This document shows, piece after piece, positions 36,698 to 47,564 of a stretch of DNA of 64,000 bases (within the stretch, counting starts at the first letter, position 1; every line of letters begins with the position of its first letter). Source of the DNA: Inonotus obliquus (taxonomy: Eukaryota; Basidiomycota; Agaricomycetes; Hymenochaetales; Hymenochaetaceae); assembly GCA_032164295.1 (NCBI GenBank), contig JAJHTX010000004.1, forward strand, positions 124,001-188,000, given 5' to 3'. Position numbers and translations under genes: made by a program. The notes under the pieces are model-generated. The model did not search any database, was not told the origin of the DNA, and saw only the letters and a list, made by a program, of their open reading frames with translations.

Positions 36698-38098
36698 ATG
36701 GACCGCATTCCTCCCGAGATCCTCTGCGATATATTTCTCGCTGCTTTGCCACACCCAACCGATCCTGACGAATACCTCTCATCGGTCGTAGCGCCTTTGC
36801 GCATATCGCACGTATGTCGGTCCTGGCGCACTCTATCCCTCTCTTTTGGTGAGCTATGGTCGTACCTATGCATCGAATATGGCTTTTCGTCACAAACTCC
36901 TGCTGTTGGGATGGATCTGAAGGCCATGGTATCAGTATTTGACACATGGATCGAGAGAACGAATGGGGCTCCTCTCAACTTTCGGGTCGAATGCTATTGT
37001 AAAGCATACTATGATAAAGCCGTGCATCGTGTCGCGGAGCATATCATTACCACTATGATTTCTCAACAACACCGATGGAGAGACGTCACATTCACCTGTT
37101 GGGATGTAGAACTCTCACCCGAGTTTTCAGGGTTAAATCTGACCAACATGCCAATACTCACATCTCTCGAACTGGAGGTAAATTGGCCGCTGTTGTCCAG
37201 AATCGACATCGCTCAATCTTCGCGGCTAAGGCGATTTTGCATTCGCGCGCGCGATTTTGACCTAATGATAGGCGAGAAACCACTGTATTCCCTCACCGAG
37301 TCAGCCGAAATCTCTTTCAGCTATGGCTTCTTTCCATTGAGCCGTGCTCTTCGCGTATGGTTGAATGTCCTGAGGGCTGCCCCTTATCTGACGACGTTTA
37401 TTGCCAATCTCGATCTTCAACGATACACGGAGCCGCCTCGTGCTCAAAGCGAGCCCCTGATCCGACTGCCCAACCTTCGTGTTCTCAGACTGCTGTTCGA
37501 TCCTGCGTCGTTCATTATCGATTATGTGACACTTCCAAATCTGCAAGTTTTGCTCTTTACGTGCAGCTCGTTCGATGTTCATGTGACAGCGGAAATGGTC
37601 ACGAGTTTCATCCGCCGCTCATCTCCTCCCTTGACTACGTTGATAGTGGACTGGTATAGTATACACGAAGAACTTCTGATCACGATTCTCCGCCTCTTGC
37701 CAACCCTCAAGTACCTGCGGCTCCGTGGAGCAAGCGTGACAAGGCGTTTCTTCCACGAACTGACCCTTCCGAGCAATACCGGCGCCATTCGTCTACTAGG
37801 AGATGAACATGCCACTGCTTGTCCTGTGCTCGAGACGCTTTTCCTTCAGCAGGTATTCTTGGAAGAGGATGCAGACTCGTGGTTCTCTTTCATCGCTATG
37901 CTGAAGTCCCGACCGAGAGGATTGGGAAAGTCCAATTTCATATATCTCTGGGATAACGAAGACAATGTGCCAACAACAATCGAGTTATCCGACCTAGACG
38001 AGAATAACGTCGAGTTTCGTTGCGAAGTTAAGGAATACGTTCAGGAGTATGGAATAGTCATAGGAAATTATGAATTTGTCGAGTCCCTTCTGAAATAA
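36698..38098 (+). CDS. F-box protein, paralogue 1
   Basis: Intronless ORF of 466 aa. An F-box at residues about 1-60 (RIPPEILCDIFLAALPHP, LRISHVCRSWRTLSLSFGEL) should bind Skp1 and place the protein in an SCF ubiquitin ligase. The rest looks like a degenerate leucine-rich-repeat fold (LTNMPILTSLELEV, LPNLRVLRLLFDPASF, LPTLKYLRLRGASVTRRFFH), expected to bind a substrate. The target is unknown. In-frame codons upstream (from 36605) extend the ORF, but the paralogues support ATG 36698. It is tandem to paralogue 2, with a third copy at 44.8 kb. Agaricomycetes have many such genes. Confidence 0.85.
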   Translation: MDRIPPEILCDIFLAALPHPTDPDEYLSSVVAPLRISHVCRSWRTLSLSFGELWSYLCIEYGFSSQTPAVGMDLKAMVSVFDTWIERTNGAPLNFRVECYCKAYYDKAVHRVAEHIITTMISQQHRWRDVTFTCWDVELSPEFSGLNLTNMPILTSLELEVNWPLLSRIDIAQSSRLRRFCIRARDFDLMIGEKPLYSLTESAEISFSYGFFPLSRALRVWLNVLRAAPYLTTFIANLDLQRYTEPPRAQSEPLIRLPNLRVLRLLFDPASFIIDYVTLPNLQVLLFTCSSFDVHVTAEMVTSFIRRSSPPLTTLIVDWYSIHEELLITILRLLPTLKYLRLRGASVTRRFFHELTLPSNTGAIRLLGDEHATACPVLETLFLQQVFLEEDADSWFSFIAMLKSRPRGLGKSNFIYLWDNEDNVPTTIELSDLDENNVEFRCEVKEYVQEYGIVIGNYEFVESLLK

Positions 38099-38830
38099 TC
38101 TATGGGCCCTGGCAAGTAAGTAGCTCTACTATCATATCAATTCATTATCCAGGTCATTCATTTCCTTCACAGATATCGGTCTCTGAGACGCCGTATGAGC
38201 CTTACCCGTTAATTCCGCCTGTTCTTTGACTCACGATACGGAGAACATGCTATTACCATACGATCATTCCTGCATAACAAGCAATTCGGTGTACATGTAT
38301 ACAGCCAAACTGCGTGACCTATGGAATGCCTTGCAGTACGCCTTGAAGTGCCAACTCTTGCGCCGTTTCTCCGTCCGTGTTTCGATTCTCGTAGTCTCCA
38401 GTACCTTTGATTTTGGCTCACTATCGGTGTCTCAGATCGCAATGTCAAACTACGGGACACTCAAAGCGGAGATTACGGAGCGACAGACTCCAGCACGAGA
38501 ACGAGACTCGAAATCATGGAGGCTGATGGGCACGTTTACCTCTGGTTATAGTAGTGCTTTGGTATCTTTGTCGCAAGTGTAAAGCATTCATGCCCAAGTA
38601 GTGTTTCCGCGTTGCGCCATGCGGCATCGCATTCTACTCTATCCGAGTCTGTATGCCAGAACAGCAGCGGGGCCAGTGCAGCCGGCCGAGCACGCCCTTA
38701 TCTCTTTGCAAGCCTAAAGATGCCTGATAATGTTATGCCGCGGTTCGTAATATGAATGAGGTGAAGACTAGAGATGTCGCTCACATAGTCGGACTCGGAT
38801 GCCAACTGGTAACTTGAAGTTGCGGACTCT
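38099..38830. other. duplicated 3' flank of F-box gene 1
   Basis: Sequence after the stop (about 38175-38300: ggtctctgag.cg, atgagcc, cgcctgttc, ctgcataaca) resembles the flanks of paralogue 2 (about 40346-40410) and paralogue 3 (about 46235-46350). The duplicated unit therefore extends beyond the coding region. No extra gene was recognised. Confidence 0.45.
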
Positions 38831-38841
38831 TCCGAGTCGGA
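38831..38841 (+). promoter_or_regulatory. conserved palindromic motif upstream of F-box gene 2
   Basis: The same 11 bases, tccgagtcgga, 48 bp before the ATG of paralogue 2. Surrounding sequence has otherwise diverged. Confidence 0.4.
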
Positions 38842-38889
38842 GCTGGAATTGCGAAACATCGTCAGCTCCCCAATTGTCCTCCAGTTGAC

Positions 38890-40275
38890 ATGGACCGTAT
38901 TCCTCCCGAAATCCTCTGCAAGATATTTCTTGCTGCTCTGCCACACCCAACCCATCATCGGGAATATCTCTCTTCGATCCGAGAACCTCTCCACATATCA
39001 CACGTTTGTCGGTCCTGGCGCACTCTATCCCTCTCTTTTCGTGAGCTATGGTCGTACTTATGCATCGAATATGGCTTCTCGTCACAAACTTTTCTTGGTG
39101 GGATGGATCTGAAGGCCATGGTATCAGTGTTTGACACATGGATCGAGAGAACGAATGGGGCTCCTCTCAACTTTCGGGTCGAATGCTATTGTAAAGCATA
39201 CTATGATAAAGCCGTGCATCGTGTCGCGGAGTATATCATTACCACTATGATTTCCCAGCAACATCGATGGAGAGACGTCACATTGATCTCTCGGGGCGTA
39301 AAACCCTCCCCGGAGTTTCCGGGATTAAATCTGACTAACATTCCAATACTCACATCTCTCGAATTGGATGTAAATCAGCCGCTGTTGCCCAGAATCAACA
39401 TCGCTCAATCTTCGCGGCTAAGGCAACTTTGCATTCGCGCGCCTGATTTTGACCTAATGACAGGTGAGGAGCCTCTGTGTTCCTTCACCGAGTCAACCGA
39501 AATCTCTTTCAGCTGTGGCATCTCTCAAGGGAGCCACAATCTTCGCGTATGGCTGAACGTCCTGAACGCTGCCCCTTTTCTGACGGAGCTTATTGCCGAT
39601 TCTCACCGATACATGGGCCCGCCGCTACCTCGCGCGCAAAACGAGCCCCTGATCCAACGGCCCAACCTCCGTGTCCTCAAACTGCAATACGATCCCGCGT
39701 CGTTCATTATCGATTATGTGACAATTCCAAATCTGCAGGTTTTGGTCCTTGCGTGCAGCAGGTACTATAAAGACGTGAAAGCGGAAATGCTCGCGAGTTT
39801 CATCCGGCGGTCTCTTCCTCCCTTGACTACGTTGGTCATAGACTGGGATGATGTACGTGAGGAACTCATACTCCCGATTCTCCGCCTCCTGCCAACCCTC
39901 AAATACCTGCGACTCTCTGGAGTGAGCGTGACAAGGCGTTTCTTCCACGAACTTACCATTCCGAGAGATACCGGCGCCATAGGTCTACTAGGAGACGAAC
40001 ATGCGGCTGTTTGCCCTGTGCTCGAGATGCTTTTCCTTCAGTGGATACGTTTCGAAGAGGATGCGGACTGGTGGGTCGCTTTCATCGCCATGCTGAAGTC
40101 TCGACCGAGTGGTCTGGGAAAGTCCGATGTCGTATATCTCAGAAATGGATATACGGTCGAGTTGTCCGACGTTGACGAGGATATCGGCGAGTCTCGGCGT
40201 GAAGCTAGGAAGCACATTCGAGAGGGTGGAGTGGTCATTGGAGATTATGAAGCCGTCGAGTCCCTTCTACAATAA
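38890..40275 (+). CDS. F-box protein, paralogue 2
   Basis: Intronless ORF of 461 aa, closest to paralogue 1 in its first 140 residues (DLKAMVSVFDTWIERTNGAP is identical) and closest to paralogue 3 in its last third (DWDDVREELILPILRLLPTL is identical). The F-box is RIPPEILCKIFLAALPHPTH..LHISHVCRSWRTLSLSFREL. LRR-like segments follow (LTNIPILTSLELDV, RPNLRVLKLQYDP, IPNLQVLVLACSRY). The mosaic similarity suggests gene conversion between copies. Likely an SCF substrate receptor; substrate unknown. No lesion. Confidence 0.85.
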   Translation: MDRIPPEILCKIFLAALPHPTHHREYLSSIREPLHISHVCRSWRTLSLSFRELWSYLCIEYGFSSQTFLGGMDLKAMVSVFDTWIERTNGAPLNFRVECYCKAYYDKAVHRVAEYIITTMISQQHRWRDVTLISRGVKPSPEFPGLNLTNIPILTSLELDVNQPLLPRINIAQSSRLRQLCIRAPDFDLMTGEEPLCSFTESTEISFSCGISQGSHNLRVWLNVLNAAPFLTELIADSHRYMGPPLPRAQNEPLIQRPNLRVLKLQYDPASFIIDYVTIPNLQVLVLACSRYYKDVKAEMLASFIRRSLPPLTTLVIDWDDVREELILPILRLLPTLKYLRLSGVSVTRRFFHELTIPRDTGAIGLLGDEHAAVCPVLEMLFLQWIRFEEDADWWVAFIAMLKSRPSGLGKSDVVYLRNGYTVELSDVDEDIGESRREARKHIREGGVVIGDYEAVESLLQ

Positions 40276-40796
40276 CGTATGGACCCTAGCAATCAGCTCT
40301 ATTATCATTTCAATTCATTATCCTGATCATTGATTTCTTTTACAGATCTCGGTCCATGAGGCTTGGTATGAGCCCTAGATCCCGCCTGTTCACCAACTCC
40401 TGGTCACGGAATGGAATGTCTTATCGTGTCCTGCGGCACCGACTCTCGCAACGTTTCTCTGTTTGTGATTCGATTATCGAGTCTCCGGTTTGACGTTTGG
40501 CTCATTATTCGCAACATAGACACCCTTACTCTGAAAGCACGGAAGACCAATTTATCACGCGAGTATCATCATCACCGTGGTCATGGCAGGGTAAGCAGCT
40601 CTCCCTTTTCCGGTGAATCCGAGTCTGTGTTGTAGTCAATTCGTAGGTGAATTTAATTTCAGATCCCGAAATACACAATGAAATGAATAAAGTGCACCGA
40701 GATGATCGATGAAGTAGCATTCCTAACATAAATTCAACAAGGATTTCTTCCGCGATAGTCTGTCTTAATGAAGCCAAAAGATTGCCCACTATCTGA
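40276..40796. other. intergenic between F-box gene 2 and the beta-trefoil-like gene
   Basis: The first about 130 bp are the duplicated F-box 3' flank. The rest is the 3' flank of the minus-strand gene. Nothing else was recognised. Confidence 0.4.
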
Positions 40797-41565
40797 TTAC
40801 TCGTTGAAGATCCAGAGCTGATTAAGGGCATTGGTATCCTTCTGCAATCCTGCTCGGACTGCTTTAGTGTTTGCAACGGTCTGTAACAAAACATGTTATA
40901 AGATCCTTCCGTTTGTTACGTGAGAACGACCATATACTTACAGGACTAAAATCAGCCACGACGAGTGTTCCATTTGGATTGAAAGCATCCTCGAATGGAG
41001 CAATCCTTAAATTGCAGAAACCCATCAGAATTCGAACCAAGAGGATCATTGATATAACATACTTGTAGATGGATGGAATATCAGAAACTTTGATGAGTTT
41101 CCATGCCTGTGGCTGGCCGCCACAGACAAGCTGGCTGGACTAGAATAAAAAGTATTAGAATTATCATTTGAATAAGAATTGGGAGTGATCAACTTTTGCA
41201 TCTACACGCATATAACCACCACGACCGTCAATCACAGTACCGGGCCCGGGTTTGCTTCGGAGAGTAGCTTGCACTTGGAGAGTGAAGACCGTCTCCCCCT
41301 TGCTCGAGGGATAGGTCAGGTACTGCCACTAGGCATAGTTAGTTGCAGCATATTTGTGTAACAAGAAGAGAGCTACACTTACGTTCTGCGTAGTATCATT
41401 ACTAAATGGTATTAAAGTATTAATTGGATTTCTATCTGCGACCTTGAAGTCCTGATTGTCGAGGGCGTTCTGCAAGCCAACACTCATAATCTTGTAGATG
41501 TGGCCACTGGTCGGAACAGTCGCTGTGGCTGCAAGGGAGGTGAAGTTGAGATTCTGGGGTGGCAT
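40797..41565 (-). CDS. small beta-trefoil-like (ricin-B-lectin-type) protein
   Basis: Five exons, 41565-41383, 41328-41194, 41139-41063, 41005-40942 and 40880-40797, join in frame to 180 aa. The pattern GHIYKIMSVGLQNALDNQD near the start, QNWQYLTYPSSKG in the middle and ALNQLWIFNE at the C-terminus recalls beta-trefoil proteins of the ricin-B type. These bind sugars or act as protease inhibitors in mushrooms. I saw no full set of QxW motifs, so the fold is an inference. No signal peptide is evident, as for many cytosolic mushroom lectins. Splice borders are clean and frames agree across all four introns, so the gene model is better supported than the function. Confidence 0.6.
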
Positions 41566-42775
41566 TTTGTCACTAAGGATAATGTTGTGACGATCTTTGT
41601 AGCTTGTGAGAGAGGTTATGTTCTGAGGTTGGAGGTACCAAAGGAGTCTGCTATGGATTTTATACCTTTCAAAAAGGACGAGTGTATCCCTCGGTGTCAT
41701 GAGTTTAGAACCAAACCAAGTGGGGATCCATGTAAGTTCTGTTCCACACCTCGATGCTTGGACGACAGTTCCAAAAGTCATAATGAATGTCGTGTACGCT
41801 TGTTCTTATTTGCGGCAAATCTGGCAGTAGTGTATTCCCATAAGTCATTTCTGAAGCAATTGCAGGAGAGTATGACATAGACAAACATAAACTGGGCAGA
41901 TGATCAAGGAATAAACCGACATCTGCGACCACTTTAACCTCAAGCCTCGGTGATCTGTCTTCGGGTTTAGCCTCTGATTTTCCGATACTTGTGTCGAATA
42001 GTCATACTGTACCTTGTACATATTGTGTATGCGTTGCCAACGCAAATCAATGGGAAGGAGTATTGTAGCATCTAACACCTGCTCTCCCATACGAGTGAAG
42101 CATGATCGATTTTGATCCAATCGACTGAAGAAATGTTCCCTGTCATCAGCCCAGAATACGTGGCAGTGATGTTGATCCGGAGGTCTTTTTAGAATAGGCG
42201 CCCGATATGTTGTCCTTCACTTGTCGAAACACTGGCGCTCAGATATGAGCTATCCTTCCATGACTTGCTTCCAAGAAACCTCCAGAAAGTGGAAGACAGA
42301 TGACCGGATAATCCCAAAGGAAGAGCTTAGCTTCGAATCGGTGCGTCGGGGTCATCATTCCCCATGACTAACTGTCTCGGAGAGTGCTGTAAAGGCTACG
42401 TTGGATCCATAATCCACCTTCTGCGTCTCCAGAGCAGGAAAACTTATTCGCGATACTTGATCTGTGTGTGTCAAGTGGGTTCTCGTAAGGCTTCGCGTGT
42501 TGGCTATGTGCTCGTGATGGTGATCTTCAAGTCGACAGTGACACCTCTCGTGGGTAAGGTAAAGAGATATTGAACGATTGCTTCATAATTTCATTATTGT
42601 TGAGTTGATGGTACGAACCCTCGTTATGAGCGGATCCACTGTACCACTGTGCTCGGGCAACTTATGTTTACGGGAGCATGGAATCGTCGTCGTCGCCAAG
42701 GTACCAAGCAGAAGATGTACCAAGCAGAAGATATAATTTGTCTAAGCTTGCCACCGATCAATAGTGACACATTTT
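41566..42775. other. intergenic, no recognisable gene
   Basis: Short ORFs only on both strands. It includes the presumed promoter of the beta-trefoil-like gene. Confidence 0.35.
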
Positions 42776-43129
42776 GAAAATATTTGGTGGCGTGCCCACC
42801 AAAAAAATAGTAGTCTGCGGTCTGCGCGAAGTGACGGAAATAACCGAAAACTTCTTGTTCCCAAACCGCCACCTCCGCGCTAACATCAGTGCTCTCGAGC
42901 AAAGCATATTTGCTACCGATCTACCTCTCCCTCATGTTTTTGCTTTGCTAGAGCAGAGCCCACCCGCCCGTCGAGCATCTCGAAGCACGATGTCGGGCGG
43001 ACTCTGGGAGCCGGAGCTGATAGAGTCAGCCGGCACCCTTCCTTCTCCCTCTGAAAGTTGCTTACAGTGCGTGCAACAAACTAAATTATGTAAAAAGAAT
43101 GTTCTTGGAGCAAACCGAGAAAGCACAGA
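42776..43129. mobile_element. dispersed element, copy 1 (about 350 bp)
   Basis: This stretch matches 50936-51263 along its whole length with point differences and small gaps. Shared landmarks are gaaaat.tttggtggcgtgc at the left, ctctccctcatgtttt and agcccacccgccc in the middle, and gagcaaaccgagaaagc at the right. It starts with a short hairpin (tttggtgg/ccaccaaa around cgtgc). Outside these limits the two loci differ. No protein of known function is encoded. See copy 2 for evidence of insertion. Confidence 0.7.
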
Positions 43130-44728
43130 AAGACATATCGTGATATACACAAATCCAAGTCGAGACATACCATCTATTCCTATCCCCGTATGCAGCTCCT
43201 CATCACAGCCGGGCTTTGGACGTTCTGCATCTTTCGCGTAAGCGACAGAGTCAATTGAGGAAGATCGACGTTCGGTACTTTAGACACCGTTTTAGAGGTG
43301 TTGGAGTACGTGTGAGTAATAATCTGCAAGTCATAAATTGTGTCCCGTATGTGTCACGAGTACAGAGAATACGCCTGTCGCACCTCGTCCATAAGATATA
43401 TTGCAAACCGTGGTGATTCCGTTAATATTGCATATGCATGGTAACATCGAGGGTCGTCGTGTGTCGTGTGCGTGCGCAGACGCAGATCAATTATACACTG
43501 AAATAATATGAAGTGAGACAGGGTTCAATGAAAGCGGGAGAAGGACAAAGAGATGAGACAGCAGCAGAACAAAGACGGGAGAACGAGAATGTGGATCAAG
43601 AACTACTCAGGGGAAAGGACTAGACCGACACATACAGTCGTATCATCAACAAGATTCCCTTATAACGGTTTTCACTGTACGCAGTACCTTATCTAAATTG
43701 TTTTCCGTACCACCGCAGATGCCGTCGTATTCAGATCCGAGTATCCGAGAGGTGGGAGGAATTCATAAGCGTGGTATGATGATGGATGAGTGTAAGTTTT
43801 GCGCCGACCAGCATCCGGCATCCGATACCCATACCATCCAACACAATCAAAAGACGGACGCGAATCCTATAGGAAAAAAACATCTTTAGTCCACGATCTG
43901 CCAAACCAAAACATGATGAGAACAAGACAGCCAGGACGACAACAGAAAAAGGAAGGGCGGAGGGACTTATACGATCAAGAACTCCACCCATCGATGGATA
44001 TATACCATCTTTTTTTCATCAGCCTCGTTGGTTCTGGCTCTGAGGGTCCGAAGTTTCGAGAATTCGAGGTTTTGTACCGAACTTCCGAAGACGTGCATTA
44101 TTGAGAACGGCGGGGCAAGATGCGACTGTCCAGCATCTAGCATCCGACGGTCCAAGCCTCCGTTATACACATACCATCCAGCTCAGGAGCTGCACTGCAT
44201 TCCTCCCGACATCCGTCAAGGGCTCATGCGCATTCTCAGTCAGAACTCATCGAGGCAGCGCGCTGAGCACGCCTATGTCATGGAAAGGTCTGGGTCATTT
44301 GCCGGATTCTAACTGTAAGCTGGTGATATAGCTTTTATCAATGGGACACCAGTGCTAACCCGGCACATTCAACGTGGCGCAAGGATATTCATCCCGAAGA
44401 CGGGTCAAGCGAGTGTTCACAGGACTTCGCGGGTCGTCTAGCGTATGCGATCAAGTAGAGCGGGTAGGGACCTCCACACCTCTCGTGGTTAGGAGATTAC
44501 TCCACTCGAAGTAAGTACGTGGGTCTCGTGGAATATCCGGAGATGTTGCAGGGTATCTCAGAAATATGTTGACCAGCAGAAGCAACGACAAATGTGGTTT
44601 GCCGACTGTGTAAGCCTACAGTAGTTTGAATGTAGTTCACATTTCGTTGCAACACAATTTGCGAATGAGGAGAGAAGTCACGAAGACCATTACATAATAC
44701 GAGTGCGCAGATCAAGACAAAGGGTACT
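43130..44728. other. intergenic before F-box gene 3
   Basis: About 1.6 kb with no recognisable gene or repeat. Only short ORFs are present. It ends at the conserved upstream motif. Confidence 0.4.
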
Positions 44729-44739
44729 TCCGAGTCGGA
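44729..44739 (+). promoter_or_regulatory. conserved palindromic motif upstream of F-box gene 3
   Basis: tccgagtcgga again, 75 bp before the ATG of paralogue 3. The context ggtacttccgagtcggagtt is identical to that of paralogue 1. Confidence 0.4.
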
Positions 44740-44814
44740 GTTGGAATGTGTTACTTCAAGAGTTTTTGTTTTTTCACTCAACTGCGCGGGCGCGGACGAA
44801 CCTCCCCAGTTGAA

Positions 44815-46221
44815 ATGGACGGTATTCCTCCCGAGATCCTCTGCAATATATTTCTCGCTGCTCTGCCACACCCAACCGATCGTCGAGAATACCTCTCTTC
44901 GGTTGTAGCGCCTCTGCGCATATCGCACGTTTGTCGGTCCTGGCGCACGCTATCCCTCTCTTCTCGTGAACTATGGTCGTACTTATGCATCGAATATGGC
45001 CCTTCGTTTCCAAATCCAACCGCGCAGAAATCGGTGTTTGATACATGGATCAAGAGAACGAATGGGGCTTTGCTCAATTTTCGCGTTGAATGCCGTTGTC
45101 ACAGATCCGAAGATACCACCATCCATCGTATTGCCGAGCACATCATTACTACTATGGTTTCTCAACAACACCGGTGGAGAGACGTCACATTGACCTGTCG
45201 GGATGTAGACCTCTCCCCCGAATTTCCCGGATTAAATCTGACCAACATGTCAACACTCGCATCACTCGCGTTGGATTTAAGGCTGCCGCTGCGCGCTAAA
45301 ATCAACATCGCTCGATCTTCACAGCTAAAGCGCCTTTACATTTGCGCGGAGACTGATTTTGACCTGATGACAGGTGATGAGCCGCTATGTTCCCTCACCG
45401 AGTCGGCTGAAATCATTTTTCGTCATGAAATCGCCTCAGGGAGGCATACTCTTCGCATATTGTTGGATATCCTGAAGGTCGCCCCTTTTCTGACCAAATT
45501 CATTGCCTATTCCCAGCGATACAAGGACCCGCCGCCGCTGCCTCGCGCCCAAAGCGAACCCCTGATCCATCTACCTAACCTTCGTGTCCTCAAACTGCTG
45601 GAGAGTGATAATTACTTCGATCATGGGTCGTTCTTTGTTGATTATGTGACACTTCCGAATTTGCAAGTTTTATTCTTGTGTTGCGGCTATTACGATAAAG
45701 ACGTGAAAGCGGAGACGCTCGCCAGTTTCATCCGGCGGTCTCTTCCTCCCTTGACTACGTTGGTCCTAGACTGGGATGATGTACGTGAGGAACTCATACT
45801 CCCGATTCTCCGCCTCTTGCCAACCCTCAAATACCTGCGACTCTCTGGAGTGAGCGTGACAAGACGTTTCTTCCACGAACTTACTATTCCGAGCGATACC
45901 GGCGCCATAGGACTACTAGGAGACGAACATGCGGCTGTTTGCCCTGTGCTCGAAACGCTTTGCCTTCAGTGTGTACGTTTCGAAAAGGATGCCGATTCGT
46001 GGGTTGCTCTTGTTGCCATGCTGAAGTCTCGACCGAGAGGTCTGGGAAAGTCCGGTGTCATGCTTTCCAGCGATGGATTCGAGGTGTCAGCAACGGTCGA
46101 GTTGTCCGACCTAGACGAAAATATCGGCGAATATCGGCGTGGATTTATGGAACGGATTCCGCAGTGGGGTGGAGTGGTCATTGGAAATTACGAAGCCGTC
46201 AAGTCCCTTACAAACCATTGA
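44815..46221 (+). CDS. F-box protein, paralogue 3
   Basis: Intronless ORF of 468 aa with the same plan as the two copies 4-8 kb away. The F-box is GIPPEILCNIFLAALPHPTD..LRISHVCRSWRTLSLSSREL. It lacks a short stretch present in the others (the DLKAMV region). LRR-like segments are LTNMSTLASLALDL, LPNLRVLKLLESDN and LPTLKYLRLSGVSV. The C-terminus differs (VKSLTNH). It is probably an SCF substrate receptor. An upstream in-frame extension from 44746 exists, but the start at 44815 agrees with the paralogues. Confidence 0.85.
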   Translation: MDGIPPEILCNIFLAALPHPTDRREYLSSVVAPLRISHVCRSWRTLSLSSRELWSYLCIEYGPSFPNPTAQKSVFDTWIKRTNGALLNFRVECRCHRSEDTTIHRIAEHIITTMVSQQHRWRDVTLTCRDVDLSPEFPGLNLTNMSTLASLALDLRLPLRAKINIARSSQLKRLYICAETDFDLMTGDEPLCSLTESAEIIFRHEIASGRHTLRILLDILKVAPFLTKFIAYSQRYKDPPPLPRAQSEPLIHLPNLRVLKLLESDNYFDHGSFFVDYVTLPNLQVLFLCCGYYDKDVKAETLASFIRRSLPPLTTLVLDWDDVREELILPILRLLPTLKYLRLSGVSVTRRFFHELTIPSDTGAIGLLGDEHAAVCPVLETLCLQCVRFEKDADSWVALVAMLKSRPRGLGKSGVMLSSDGFEVSATVELSDLDENIGEYRRGFMERIPQWGGVVIGNYEAVKSLTNH

Positions 46222-47171
46222 CTTTTTTACAGATCTTGGTCCTCGAGGCGTGATATGAGCCGTTATTTTTTATTCTGCCTGTTCACTTACTTCCAGTTAC
46301 AGTGAGCATGCCATTACTAGCCCATCAGTTTCTGCATAACAACTCAGTGAACTCGCGCACGCCAAGTATTTGTAGTAGAAAGTCTCATCTTGTCTTGCCG
46401 TATCTGCCCTCGAACCACCATTTCTCGGTCTGTGCTTCTCTTCTCGCAGTCTCCAGTATATTGGATCCTGACCCGTTATTCAAACGACGGGACCCTCACG
46501 GTGGGAGCACGGGGCGGCAGACCCGAGCACAGGAATGAGACTCGTGTGTTCTTCGAGAGACTAACGGTCACATCAGTCACTGCAGTATGTACTTGGTGTA
46601 TTTGTGGCGATTAAAACTTCAAGACTATCAATCTCGCGGAGAGTACAGTACTACGGTCATATCGTCGTCACTAACTAGCCTCAGCATCTCGAGTGTAGGA
46701 AGGCCCTTGTCGTGATATCTATCCTGAAAACGTGTCAAGCGTTTACTCGCCAACGCTTCCCGGTTCATCCATGAGCTTTAGCATGATGGTGTACTTAAGC
46801 CGACTATTGCGAAAGGACGGCAGCAACGAATCTTGCACCTTTCCTCACTTCCTCATTGTACCTGACCGCGACCACCTCCGCAACAAGTGGAGAACAGATG
46901 CAACACGCATTCTCGGATGGAGACAGCGACGAGATGGCAAAAATAGACGAGGATGCCGAGAATGGGTAGACATGGTGAAATATAGAGATACGAGGATTCA
47001 GTGGAAGAACTATCTTCATCTATCATCCTATATACTATAAAATAACTTGCCTTTCTCACTCGACCACCTTTCTGAGTGCCCCGTCTCCTCAGCTCTTTTT
47101 CCGTGCCTCCGTCGATCTCAAGTCGTCCCGCGGATAATCACCCGCACCATCAACCTACAGGTGGAGAAACA
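46222..47171. other. intergenic between F-box gene 3 and the PTR2 fragment
   Basis: The first about 150 bp are the duplicated F-box 3' flank. The remainder shows no recognisable gene and should contain the upstream region of the PTR2 fragment. Confidence 0.4.
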
Positions 47172-47564
47172 ATGGCAGGCAACCAAGGAGACGACGCTAT
47201 CATCCAGGGTCTCGCAGAGGCTCATCGCACCGAGTTCGAACATTCGCATTCGATACAGAAAAAGCTGTCTGAATCAGACTCTGTCTCCCAACATTCTCTT
47301 TCCGCGGCACACGAGGAGGCTGACCTCAACCATGCCCTCGTTGCGCCCACCGAGGAAGACAGACATACTCTCCGTCAGGTCTCAGGCAAACTCAACTGGA
47401 ACACCTACCTTATCGCCTATATTGAGCTGGCTGAGCGCTTCTCGTACTACGGCACCGTTATCGTCTTCACAAACTTCATTCAACAACCGCTCCCGCCGAA
47501 TTCTAGTCTAGGACCGGCGCGGGCGGCAAGGATGGAAAGAATTGAGGTGAGACATAATGAATGA
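47172..47564 (+). pseudogene. 5' fragment of a PTR2-type peptide transporter (POT family)
   Basis: The ORF encodes 130 aa. It has a hydrophilic leader, then the POT-family entry KLNWNTYLIAYIELAERFSY, YGTVIVFTNFIQQPLPPNSS, and ends soon after. Full transporters have about 550-620 aa and 12 membrane segments. No later segment (for example the FYxxINxGS or PTR2 signature regions) was found downstream. A donor-like GTGAGA follows ARMERIE, but no homologous exon was recognised in the next kilobase. It is most likely a duplicated or broken 5' end. Confidence 0.75.
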
